Assembly (NCBI GenBank): GCA_030590405.1
Contig: JAUUYO010000174.1
Coordinates: forward strand, 1 to 7,312
Source: Kangiellaceae bacterium
Lineage (GTDB): Bacteria; Pseudomonadota; Gammaproteobacteria; Enterobacterales; Kangiellaceae
DNA: 7,312 nt
Direction of reading: 5' to 3'
Every line of letters begins with the position of its first letter. Positions within the stretch are counted from its first letter, which is position 1. This document shows, piece by piece, positions 1 to 7,118 of this stretch. The translations under genes and the position numbers were made by a program. Under the pieces are notes generated by a model, which saw only the letters and a program-made list of their open reading frames with translations, did no database searches and was not told the DNA's origin.

Positions 1-233
1 CGTGACTCCAAAATACTACCGAAGGAAAACAGAGCTATCATATTAAAAAGAAGGTGAGTAAAACTGCCATGTAAGAACAAATAACTAACAAATTGCCAAA
101 CTGCAAATTGATTATTCTCTGGAAAAAACAACGCAAACACTTCCTGAGGGATAATAAGGAAATGATTAGTCATCCAATAAACCATCACATTGACAACGAC
201 AAGAACAATGACTGATTGACTATCAAATTTCAT
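1..233 (-). CDS. Rhomboid family intramembrane serine protease, N-terminal part (cut by window edge)
   Basis: An open frame begins with ATG at 233 and runs without a stop for 77 codons off the left edge, so only the N-terminus is present. Residues 8-22 form a hydrophobic first membrane helix. A loop containing WQ (46-47) follows, then a second helix carrying HGSFTHLLFNM (55-65). His55, His60 and Asn64 have the same spacing as GlpG His145, His150 and Asn154, the residues that help form the oxyanion hole. The catalytic Ser and His would lie beyond the edge. Rhomboids cleave membrane proteins within the bilayer; the substrate cannot be told here. The start is the only Met or alternative start between the preceding stop region and the conserved part. 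No strong Shine-Dalgarno is seen (AGAG 7-10 nt upstream). It lies 37 bp after the cvpA-like gene on the same strand and is probably cotranscribed with it. The family call is fairly sure; activity is unknown. Confidence 0.85.
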   Translation of the reverse strand, partial: MKFDSQSVIVLVVVNVMVYWMTNHFLIIPQEVFALFFPENNQFAVWQFVSYLFLHGSFTHLLFNMIALFSFGSILES

Positions 234-270
234 GATTACTCTGGTATTCCATTTATTAAAGACAATAAAC

Positions 271-1371
271 TCAGTTGCTTTCCTTATTAGACTCACTATC
301 CGAATAGTGGACTTTGCCATCTTTATCTACCCAACGGTAAATAGCCTTTTTTTTGCTCGCGGATTCAAGCATATCGTCAGTTTCTCGGGATAAGATCTCT
401 GGCGCTTTTGAAGAAGAAATTATTTGTAATAATTGTTCGATTTTTGCGCTATTTACTAGTTTGAAAGCATTGCCACTTTGCAACATTTGCTTAATCTCTG
501 GATCATTTACTATTTCGAGGTATTGGGGGTTATTTTGAACCTGTTTTATCTGAGCCCAGAGCCTGGTCATCTTAATCGCAAGCTGTTTATCTTTTTGTGG
601 CCCCTTTTCAACCAGGTTAAGCTCGCTCGTTAATGCGACAAAATCAGGATTAACGGCCAACTGCTTAAACGCTTGTGAGTCAAGTAAAGCGGCAGGGTTT
701 TGAGAATCCAGCGCGCTTCTGACTTCTGAATTTTGCAGTAAATTTCGTAGTGCGCCAGTCTGAGTCAAACGATTAAAATGCTGGATATTTTCTGCCGGAT
801 TAGAAAGTAACTTTGCGGCGCTATTGGCTAAACCTGAATCGCCAGTGGAACTGCTTACAACACCGTTGACAATACCGCTGATGGCTGCGCCAGTCAATTT
901 TTTGGCGGTTTGTTCAAATGCGCTGGATTGTGCGATTTGCTGTCCTTTTTTAGCTAACAAAATGTCCTGAAAAGTGCTGACAAACCACACTACCATAATA
1001 CCCACAATACAACCAACCACCGCACCAAATAAACCACCAGTAACCGACGAAGCCCTGTTGGTTTCCGACGATATATTACTGGTTTCATTTGATTTTTCAG
1101 AAAAATGCCGGATCAGCAATGAAAATAAGGATGATAATAAAATACTGGTAACAATAAAAATTAGCGAGCCAGCAATCATGTAGGCAATTAAACCTTCGAT
1201 TGCCGTATGTTTTTGCAGTAGATTCGCTGCGGAATTTGTAAAAAGTATCGCGGCCAGATAGGCAAGCAGTAAACCGACCACGCGAGCAGCGATAACCAAT
1301 ATCCCGCTTCGATAGCCTCTGAAGGCAAAAACGGCAACAATGATAATAAATAAGAGTAACGAAATATCCAT
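271..1371 (-). CDS. CvpA-family membrane protein fused to STI1-like repeats and a C-terminal DUF4124 motif
   Basis: The 366-residue product has a CvpA-like N-terminus with four hydrophobic segments (about 1-17, 25-45, 60-88, 112-133), including the early FRGYRSG turn typical of CvpA. Typical CvpA proteins are about 160-200 residues, so the soluble tail of over 230 residues is extra. In the tail, residues 211-238 and 287-314 are two copies of one motif (pattern E-[VI]-[RK]-x2-L-x-S-x-N-x3-L-[LV]-[DN]-S), offset by 76 residues and resembling STI1-type chaperone-binding motifs. Residues 344-357 (IYRWVDKDGKVHYS) match the DUF4124 signature, usually found in exported proteins. Basic residues fall in the first and third loops, so N- and C-termini are predicted to be periplasmic, which fits DUF4124. 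CvpA proteins are linked to colicin V production and envelope integrity; the role of this fusion is unknown. AGGA 7 nt before ATG supports the start. Confidence 0.8.
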   Translation of the reverse strand: MDISLLLFIIIVAVFAFRGYRSGILVIAARVVGLLLAYLAAILFTNSAANLLQKHTAIEGLIAYMIAGSLIFIVTSILLSSLFSLLIRHFSEKSNETSNISSETNRASSVTGGLFGAVVGCIVGIMVVWFVSTFQDILLAKKGQQIAQSSAFEQTAKKLTGAAISGIVNGVVSSSTGDSGLANSAAKLLSNPAENIQHFNRLTQTGALRNLLQNSEVRSALDSQNPAALLDSQAFKQLAVNPDFVALTSELNLVEKGPQKDKQLAIKMTRLWAQIKQVQNNPQYLEIVNDPEIKQMLQSGNAFKLVNSAKIEQLLQIISSSKAPEILSRETDDMLESASKKKAIYRWVDKDGKVHYSDSESNKESN

Positions 1372-1377
1372 GATTCT

Positions 1378-1382
1378 ATCCT
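1378..1382 (-). promoter_or_regulatory. Ribosome binding site of the cvpA-like gene
   Basis: Read on the minus strand this is AGGAT, with AGGA ending 7 nt before the ATG at 1371. It fixes the start and shows this gene has its own translation signal rather than depending on overlap with the metallopeptidase gene, whose stop is 45 bp upstream. I see no convincing promoter in that 45-bp gap, so readthrough from the hsd operon or a promoter inside the metallopeptidase gene is possible. Confidence 0.6.
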
Positions 1383-1416
1383 ATTTGCAGGAGCTTGTTA
1401 TTGCTAGTTTTATGCA

Positions 1417-2154
1417 TCAGTAATCCCAATCTTCATGCGCTAAAGGAGACCTGTTCAGTAATTTCCGCCTTGCTTGCCAATCTGGCATAAATTGAAAAAG
1501 CAACGCTTTAAAACGCTCGTTATGATTGCGCTCATGAAAATGAACTAATTCATGAACTAATATATATTCCAAACATTGAGGCGGCTTTTTAGCAAGTTCC
1601 AGATTTAACCAAATTCGGCGTTGTTCGATATTACAACTTCCCCATTTGGTTTTCATTTTTCTTATTCCACATTCCTCAGCAGTTCGGTTGACAATGGGTT
1701 GCCATTTTTCTAATAGTTCACCGATTCGTATTTTAAGCTCTTCTCTATACCAGGCAGAAAGTAACTTTTCTTTGTTTTTAATTGAAGCACCTGATTTAAT
1801 AAACATTTTTAACTTACCAGATTTGAGTAGTTTAATTTCAGGTTTACCTGCTCGATCTATTAGTTCGAGTCGTAGTTTCCGGCCAAAAAAGTAATGGCAC
1901 TCGCCCGAAATGAATTCTCTTTTAGACTGACGTGGTTGATCTTCGAAATCTTGTTGTTGCTTTTTTATCCAACTGAGCTTTGATACGATTGCTAGACGCA
2001 CATTGTCGTCAGTGGTAATTTTTGGCACGGCGACACGAACATGCCCATCTGGCGGGTAAACCGCAAGGTGCAGGTTTTTAATGTCCTTTCTGACAACCTG
2101 TACATTAATACCATTAACTGTCATATTCGACTTTTGAGGAACCATTTTAGTCAT
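1417..2154 (-). CDS. YgjP-like (DUF45) zinc metallopeptidase
   Basis: This is a 245-residue protein of the YgjP/DUF45 family, a SprT-like minimal zinc metallopeptidase fold. Residues 201-205 are HELVH, giving zinc ligands His201 and His205 with Glu202 as general base; His211 in HERNH is the likely third ligand at the family's usual spacing. The conserved WGSC sits at 171-174, just before a strand ending in YILV. The N-terminal 100 residues form the usual beta-rich part (LAVYPPDGHVRVAVP). All expected residues are present, so it looks intact. Its ATG overlaps the end of hsdR by 8 bp, indicating translational coupling; an in-frame Met three codons on (2145) is an alternative start. Such genes often follow hsdR in type I R-M operons, where they may process or regulate restriction subunits, but that role is inference. 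Ordinary cytosolic protease or related housekeeping activity is the alternative. Confidence 0.88.
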   Translation of the reverse strand: MTKMVPQKSNMTVNGINVQVVRKDIKNLHLAVYPPDGHVRVAVPKITTDDNVRLAIVSKLSWIKKQQQDFEDQPRQSKREFISGECHYFFGRKLRLELIDRAGKPEIKLLKSGKLKMFIKSGASIKNKEKLLSAWYREELKIRIGELLEKWQPIVNRTAEECGIRKMKTKWGSCNIEQRRIWLNLELAKKPPQCLEYILVHELVHFHERNHNERFKALLFQFMPDWQARRKLLNRSPLAHEDWDY

Positions 2155-4877
2155 ACTCTGGCTGGTTTTTTACTAACTCCATCACGTCCTTTATATCGAC
2201 ATTATACTTCCCGACCTCTTCTTTCACCGCATTCTCAACATCACGTTGTTTAAATCGGTTATATTTCCAATCAGCTTTTTTGGTGTGCCGGATCGCAGTA
2301 TCAATTCGAGTGGCTAAATCTTCATTTTGGTCAAGGTTATCATAAAGAGATTGCTTCGCTTTAGAATTCATTGAGTCAGGGTAAGATGAACGGCTATTGC
2401 TATTTTTAACAACCCCTTCTGCCAGTTTTTTAACTTCCTTTAGGTACTTTTCATAACTGATCGCTTCTTCTCTGCGTTGCTCGATTAAAGCGTCCAGCAG
2501 TTCAGACATTTTTTCATAATATTTTGGATTGATGGGTTGACCATCGATGATCACTTTACGGATATTATTTTCAATGGTTTCAGCCATCGCTTCCGGCATT
2601 CGGTTATTCGATGGGTTGACGGGATTTTGTTTTGCTTTTTCAACAATGAGTTCAATCAAACCCAATTCTTCGAAATCGATAACAGTTTCGCTATCTTCCG
2701 CTTTAATATAAGTATCGAGCAGTCGACGCATGGCTGGCTCGTACTGTTTCATATCCACTTCATCTTTAGATGCCAGCTTGATCTCTTTTCGCATATTACT
2801 GAAATGTTCAATTTCGTTTTTTATGTTTTTAGATGCCGCCTTGCTATATCCCGCAGCCTGCATTTCATTGGCCATATTGGAATAACTGCGCACCAAAGCC
2901 GCTACATTTTTATAAAGTGAGACGCGTTTTGCTTCGTTAATTTTCAGATCTTCACTTTTTGCTACGTCGCCGCAGAAATATCGAATGTAATCGATTAATT
3001 CTTTGGGTTGGAGTACCGGTTCGCAGAGTGCCTTGGTAGCTTCTCTGGCCTCTTCCAGTTTTTCTTTGCTTTTATCCAAGCGATTAGTTAACAATCCTTG
3101 AACGTCTTCCTTGTCATAATCATCAAAAGCACCACTGGTGTAGTCACCAATGGATGTTTCCAGACTATGGAATAAGTCTTTGTAGTCAATAATGTAGCCG
3201 TATTCCTTATCATCACCATCGAGTCGATTGACTCGACAGGTGGCTTGAAACAATCCATGATCCTGCATCTTCTTATCGATATAAAGGTAAGTGGCGGAAG
3301 GGGCATCGAAACCAGTTAACAGCTTATCGACCACTATCAACAAACGCATTTGACCAGGCTCGTCTTTGAATTGAGTTTTCACTTTGCTTTCAAAGTCTTC
3401 CGCTTTTTTTATTGCTTCTTCTTTGGACACTTCAAAGTAGTCGGCCAGCATGGTTTGGTAAATTTCATATTGATGCAGTTTTTCAGTTAAACCCGCGCCG
3501 GCTTCCTCACTTTTAATATCGTTGGGTGATGGCAGATAGCTGGTAACAATCGCACACTTACCTTTTAAATCAGTTTTATTGAACAGCTCAAAAACCTTAC
3601 ACGCTTGATAAATACTGGCGCAAACCAGCATCGCATTACCTCGACCATTCATAAGCCGTGGTTTCTTTTTCATGTCCAGCCATATGTCGTTCACAATCAT
3701 TTCCAACCGCTGTTGACTGGAAAGGACTTTCTGCATAGTCCCCCACCTTTGTTTTAACTGGACTTTCGCCATATCAGTTAAACCTTGAGTATTAATTTCA
3801 AACCATTCATCAATTTTTTCAGGGGAACCGATATATTGATCAATATCGCGAGCCTCATATTGCAGATCCAATACCACCCCATCGGCAACGGCTTCGTCAA
3901 ATTTATAGGTATGAATAAAAGAACCAAATATTTCGATGCTTTTATGTTTGTCTTTTTTCAGTAAGGGCGTACCAGTAAAACCAACAAATAGTGCTTCCGG
4001 TAAGATAGCTTTCATTGCCTTTTATGCGCTGCTGTGCCGCCTTTACCCCAAAGTATTGGTTTTGACGGCTGGTCTTTTTTACTCCCGCATCAAAAACAAT
4101 GAAGTTATGAATAATTTCTAAAAACCGTTGCTTGTTACAGAAATTGACAATATCAAAATCCAGAATGTCATCGGCATAATCCACATCATGCACCGACAGA
4201 TGTTTTTTGCTGCGCTCATCGATATCAGGATTATAATCGGCATTCTCTTCTTTCCAACCATAGTAATGTTTTTCCGGCGTTTCGATGGTGCCATAACGCA
4301 GACCTTCTGTATCATTACCTGCCATAACGATTTGCATAGTGGAAAAGAAATCTCGAATAAAAGTTTTCTTCTGATTATCCAGATTCTGGCGAATGCCTTC
4401 GGCTACCGATACTGATGATCGTTTTAATTCAATTACGCCCAACGCAATACCATTCACATACAAAACAATATCCGGACGCTTGTTGTTTTCGCCTTTGACT
4501 GAAACTTCTTCGGCGATGGCAAAATCATTGTTAAGTGGTTCAGCCCAGTCAATTAACCAAACATTTTTATCCGGCTTCCCTTTCCCCTGAGGGACTTTTA
4601 CCCCGTAACGTAAATCGCTGTAAACCGCTTTATTCGCATGGTAAAGTTTTTTTCCATCTCCCATGGCTGCAGATTTTTTAAACTTTCGAATGGCATTGGT
4701 GATTAGCAGATCATCAACGCCTTGTTTATTTAGCCAGGAACATAAATAGCTTTCTTCAACATTAGAATTATCGCCGCGATCTTGCCAATCGCCGTAATAA
4801 CTATAATCAAGATGTTGCTGAAACAGTTTTACTACACGGTTTTGTGTCACACGTTCTCGTTGACCTACGGTGCTCAT
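2147..4877 (-). pseudogene. hsdR: Type I restriction endonuclease subunit HsdR, disrupted by internal deletion and frameshift
   Basis: Two frames together make an HsdR missing its first motor core. The 5' piece (4877-3942, 311 codons) contains the nuclease site RPDIVLYVNGIALGVIELK (Asp136, Glu150, Lys152) and runs to the Q-motif region YFGVKAAQ (275-282). It departs from HsdR after about residue 287 and ends with unrelated residues. The 3' piece (frame open from 4015 to 2147) starts at MKAILPEALFVGFTGTP and keeps motif III (FTGTP), motif V (TGFDAP), motif VI (QATCRVNR) and the full C-terminal domain ending in NQPEYD. In this family about 150 residues normally lie between the two parts, carrying Walker A (GSGKS) and the DECHR box; both are absent. 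Without them ATP-driven translocation is impossible. The start overlaps the upstream ATPase gene by ATGA and has a strong GGAGG site. An assembly error is the alternative to a real lesion. Confidence 0.9.
4011..4018 (-). other. Inferred deletion junction inside hsdR, at an 8-bp GCAATGAA
   Basis: Here the reading changes from the first frame (Arg-Ile-Lys-Gly-Asn-Glu) to the second (Met-Lys-Ala-Ile-Leu-Pro). GCAATGAA can be read as GGC-AAT-GAA, suiting the Lys-x-x-Glu that normally precedes the Gly-Gly-Ile-Ile-Trp before Walker A. It can equally be read as GCA-ATG-AA, suiting the Ala-Met-Lys that normally begins the block before FTGTP. A short direct repeat flanking the lost segment is therefore likely. 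The ancestral sequence is not in the window, so the repeat is inferred. Confidence 0.6.
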
Positions 4878-6250
4878 TTGTTTTCCTCCAACACCTTCCA
4901 GTAGCCACCTTTGGCTGGACCAATACGCTCCAGTTTATCCGTTTCGCGTAGCTTTCGGATTGCTCTTTCCACCGCACTTTCAGATTTTCCTATTTGCTCG
5001 GCTATCTCAGGAATTGAAAGGTGAGCATTTTGCTGCAAAGCCGCCAGGATCTTATCTGGCGTTTTTCCCGGCGTTTTTCCCGGCGTTTTCCCCGGCGCAT
5101 CGGGTGTAGTTGTTGGTGAGTTCTTGTCTAAAGTCGTTTGAATATGTTGTGGATTCGCTGAAAAAGTCAGCATTAAACCCGACATGCCAAAATCGAATAG
5201 TGGTTCAGGAATATCATGCTGTTTGCATTCATGTTGAATTTTTTCAATACCTCGCCCCCATGATTCAATGTAACCCGCGCGGAAGAAGGCGTTTGCAAGT
5301 AGAGGATTAAAAGGTTGTGAGGGATGTTTTCCGAGTAAACGATCCATCGTCCATGATTCCGGCAATTGACCCGAATTCCAAATGACTATTTGATCAGCAT
5401 ACACACTGATTTGAATGGGGATACCACTGCTGTAATCTTTATGAATGACTGCGTTGAGCAATGCTTCTCGCAATGCAGCCAATGGAAACAGATAGGTTTC
5501 TAATCGTTGTAAACCATCATAGCTAATATAAGCTTTCAGGTATTTTAGCTTTAAAACTTCAATCACCTGCTCCACTTGCGAGAACAAACTGCCATGAATT
5601 TCATCTTGATAACGTAGGTCATCATCGCTGATAAAAAAACCGATTTTGATAAAAGCACCGGAAACAATTTTTTCTGGTTTATCAGAAAATAATAATACCG
5701 CTGCACGTTTAAGATATTCTCCTTCGAGCAGTTGCAGATTTTCCAACAAGGCAAGTTTTTGGTCTTGCAGTACCGATTCATCCACTCGCCCGCTTTTTAC
5801 CGCTTTGTTTTTAAATAACTCTAATGCATTTTGGCTGCAATCTTCCGTGCTAAAAACGGGTAGTGGCACGGCGTCCCAATGACGCCCCTGTTTTTTTAAT
5901 AAAAATTGATCTAGCGCGGCTCCTTTTAGTTCCTGTTTGGTGCTGCCAGTTCGATAATGGTATTGGCCTTTGTAGCTAATGGGATAGGGATAAGCTTCAA
6001 CCACTATTTCCAATAAATTTTTATCGCCGTTTTTTAGTAAATTAACATCTACAATAATTCCAAGCAGGTCGCGGACTTTATTTGGAATAATTTCCAATAA
6101 ATCACTGCTATTTTCAATGCCAACATCTTTGCCATTATCATTACGACCAATTACAAGTACACCGCCATCAGCATTGGCGAAACCACAAATCCATTTCAGG
6201 TATTCATCTCGCCAGGATTGTTTCCATTCCATATGCTGTGATTCGGTCAT
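4874..6250 (-). CDS. AlbA_2/Schlafen-type ATP-binding protein with RecG-C-like ATPase and winged-helix domains
   Basis: This 458-residue protein has three parts. Residues 8-115 are an AlbA_2 (Schlafen AlbA-like) domain with the conserved FANADGG (24-30) and a following IGRNDNG turn, expected to bind nucleic acid. Residues about 255-350 match the GHKL-like ATPase module called RecG C-terminal (HATPase_c_4): REALLNAVIHKDYS (261-274) and WGRGI (331-335). A linker with three PGKT units (386-397) leads to a winged helix-turn-helix (398-455, IPEIAEQIGKSESAVERAI). The chosen start MTES forms ATGA with the hsdM stop; a Met 13 codons upstream lies inside the hsdM frame and lacks family similarity. There is no Shine-Dalgarno before MTES, so translation probably depends on coupling. 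Its stop overlaps the hsdR start. Such proteins are commonly annotated as transcriptional regulators or ATP-binding proteins and recur inside type I R-M loci; a regulatory or defence role is inference. It looks complete. Confidence 0.88.
   Translation of the reverse strand: MTESQHMEWKQSWRDEYLKWICGFANADGGVLVIGRNDNGKDVGIENSSDLLEIIPNKVRDLLGIIVDVNLLKNGDKNLLEIVVEAYPYPISYKGQYHYRTGSTKQELKGAALDQFLLKKQGRHWDAVPLPVFSTEDCSQNALELFKNKAVKSGRVDESVLQDQKLALLENLQLLEGEYLKRAAVLLFSDKPEKIVSGAFIKIGFFISDDDLRYQDEIHGSLFSQVEQVIEVLKLKYLKAYISYDGLQRLETYLFPLAALREALLNAVIHKDYSSGIPIQISVYADQIVIWNSGQLPESWTMDRLLGKHPSQPFNPLLANAFFRAGYIESWGRGIEKIQHECKQHDIPEPLFDFGMSGLMLTFSANPQHIQTTLDKNSPTTTPDAPGKTPGKTPGKTPDKILAALQQNAHLSIPEIAEQIGKSESAVERAIRKLRETDKLERIGPAKGGYWKVLEENK
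4885..4889 (-). promoter_or_regulatory. Strong Shine-Dalgarno of hsdR
   Basis: The minus strand reads GGAGG followed by 7 nt and then the ATG at 4877. It lies inside the last codons of the AlbA_2 ATPase gene, whose TGA overlaps this ATG. It is the best ribosome site in the window and supports the hsdR start. Confidence 0.8.
5058..5093 (-). repeat. Three 12-bp tandem units encoding a PGKT linker
   Basis: Units 5058-5069 and 5070-5081 are identical (GGCGTTTTTCCC on the plus strand) and 5082-5093 differs by one base. They encode repeated Gly-Lys-Thr-Pro between the ATPase and winged-helix domains. Copy-number change would lengthen or shorten the linker by four residues without shifting frame. 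Repeated TPxx linkers are a recurrent trait of this family. Confidence 0.9.
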
Positions 6251-6861
6251 AAAAATGCCGCTTTTAATAATAAAGAGCCGGAACCACAAGTGGGATCATA
6301 AACCGTTTGATCTTGAGAAGTCTCTTGGGTGATCCCGACCACTTTGGCCAAAATGCGCGAGACTTCAGCAGGCGTGTAGAATTGCCCTTTACTTTTGCCC
6401 GATTCGGTAGCAAAATTACGCATCAGGTATTCATAGGCATCACCAAGTATGTCATCACCCTGAGCGCTATTACTGCCAAAGTCCAACCCTTCAAAAATAC
6501 CGACCAGTTTAGATAGCCTGTCGACCATCTCTTTGCCTTTGCCAAGACGCTCTTCATCATTAAAGTCATTATCTTTATTGGAAAGCCAGGACAACTCATT
6601 TTCTTTGGCAATGCCATCAAGCACAATATTTAATTTTTCACCAATTTCTTTGTCGCCTTTGAGCTTAACCATATCTGGAAAAGTGCAGCCTTTCGGCACC
6701 ACAATCATCGCTTTTGAGTCGTTTAGATATTTGTCTGAGACATATTTGAGAAACAGAAAAGTGAGTACATAATCTTTATATTGCGATGCATCCATACCGC
6801 CGCGAAGTTCGTCGCAACTAGCCCAGAGAGAGGAATAGAGTTCTGTTTTTTTAATTGCCAT
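6247..6861 (-). pseudogene. hsdM: Type I DNA methyltransferase subunit HsdM, 3'-truncated after motif I
   Basis: The 204-residue frame is the N-terminal part of HsdM, the adenine methylase and SAM-binding subunit of type I R-M complexes. The helical N-terminal domain is clear (SLWASCDELRGGMD at 11-24; GDAYEYLMRNFA at 140-151), followed by motif X GQFYTPAEVSRIL (159-171) and SAM motif I YDPTCGSGSLLLKA (188-201). It then ends after Ala-Phe-Leu with a TGA that belongs to the ATGA start of the next gene. Family members are about 500 residues or more, so the catalytic NPPF/Y motif IV, the rest of the methylase fold and the C-terminal helices are missing; no hsdS follows. Methylation by this product is not expected. 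The start at 6861 matches the family N-terminus (MAIKKTELYSSLW) but has only a weak ribosome site. Deletion of the hsdM 3' end together with hsdS is the simplest explanation; misassembly is the alternative. Confidence 0.88.
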
Positions 6862-6888
6862 TAATGAGTTCTTACTGTCTTGTTAATC

Positions 6889-6916
6889 GTTATTTAGTCA
6901 GTCGCTTGATTGTCAA
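6889..6916 (-). promoter_or_regulatory. hsdM: Possible sigma70-type promoter for the hsd operon
   Basis: On the minus strand a perfect TTGACA -35 box (6916-6911) is followed after 16 bp by AATAAC (6894-6889), a four-of-six match to the -10 consensus. The hsdM ATG is 27 bp after the -10 box, a reasonable leader. The -10 is imperfect and no experiment is available, so this is a prediction from sequence only. Confidence 0.4.
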
Positions 6917-7048
6917 AAAGCGAACCATTCTAATGCGGCTTATTGTTATACTTAAATCCTGAACTGCAATTTAGAGTAACAGCTTGATTTGTATAAGTAA
7001 ATAATGAAATATCGTTGATATAAAGAGGAACTAACGAGGCTTAATCCT
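6917..7048. other. AT-rich gene-free stretch upstream of the hsd operon
   Basis: No open frame with coding character, RNA gene or clear terminator is seen here on either strand. It separates the putative hsdM promoter from the repeat region. Confidence 0.5.
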
Positions 7049-7080
7049 TTGTAGGGGTTTAGTGCACTAAACCCCTTGTA
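7049..7080. repeat. Perfect 22-bp palindrome flanked by TTGTA direct repeats
   Basis: Positions 7054-7075 read GGGGTTTAGTG followed by its exact reverse complement, with no loop. TTGTA occurs directly on both sides (7049-7053 and 7076-7080). There is no T-run typical of an intrinsic terminator on the plus strand. It could be an operator, a REP-like or miniature mobile repeat, or a transcript hairpin; the sequence does not decide. Confidence 0.75.
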
Positions 7081-7118
7081 GGCAATGCTTCCGCATCCCT
7101 TCTCTCGCTCATTGCCTA
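7079..7118. repeat. 9-bp inverted repeat at the entry to the tandem array
   Basis: TAGGCAATG (7079-7087) is exactly complementary to CATTGCCTA (7110-7118), able to form a stem with a 22-nt loop. Its right arm is part of the first 97-bp unit. The loop contains 7091-7100 (CCGCATCCCT), also present inside each unit, so this looks like a degenerate partial repeat copy at the array border. Confidence 0.6.

Noticed and set aside
2537..2920. Plus-strand 127-codon open frame as a gene
   Set aside because: It lies wholly opposite the well-conserved C-terminal half of hsdR, has no recognisable domain and is best explained as antisense shadow.
2147..4015. Fragment from 4015 as a separate complete helicase gene
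   Set aside because: Its Met is an internal HsdR residue, no ribosome site precedes it, and Walker A and the DEAD-like box are missing.
6247..6289. Longer AlbA_2 protein starting at 6289 (MWFRLFIIKSG...)
   Set aside because: The extra 13 residues overlap hsdM codons encoding motif I, have no family similarity, and MTES gives a clean ATGA overlap.
7054..7075. Intrinsic terminator
   Set aside because: The palindrome is perfect but lacks a loop and a downstream U-run, and no gene in the window ends just before it.
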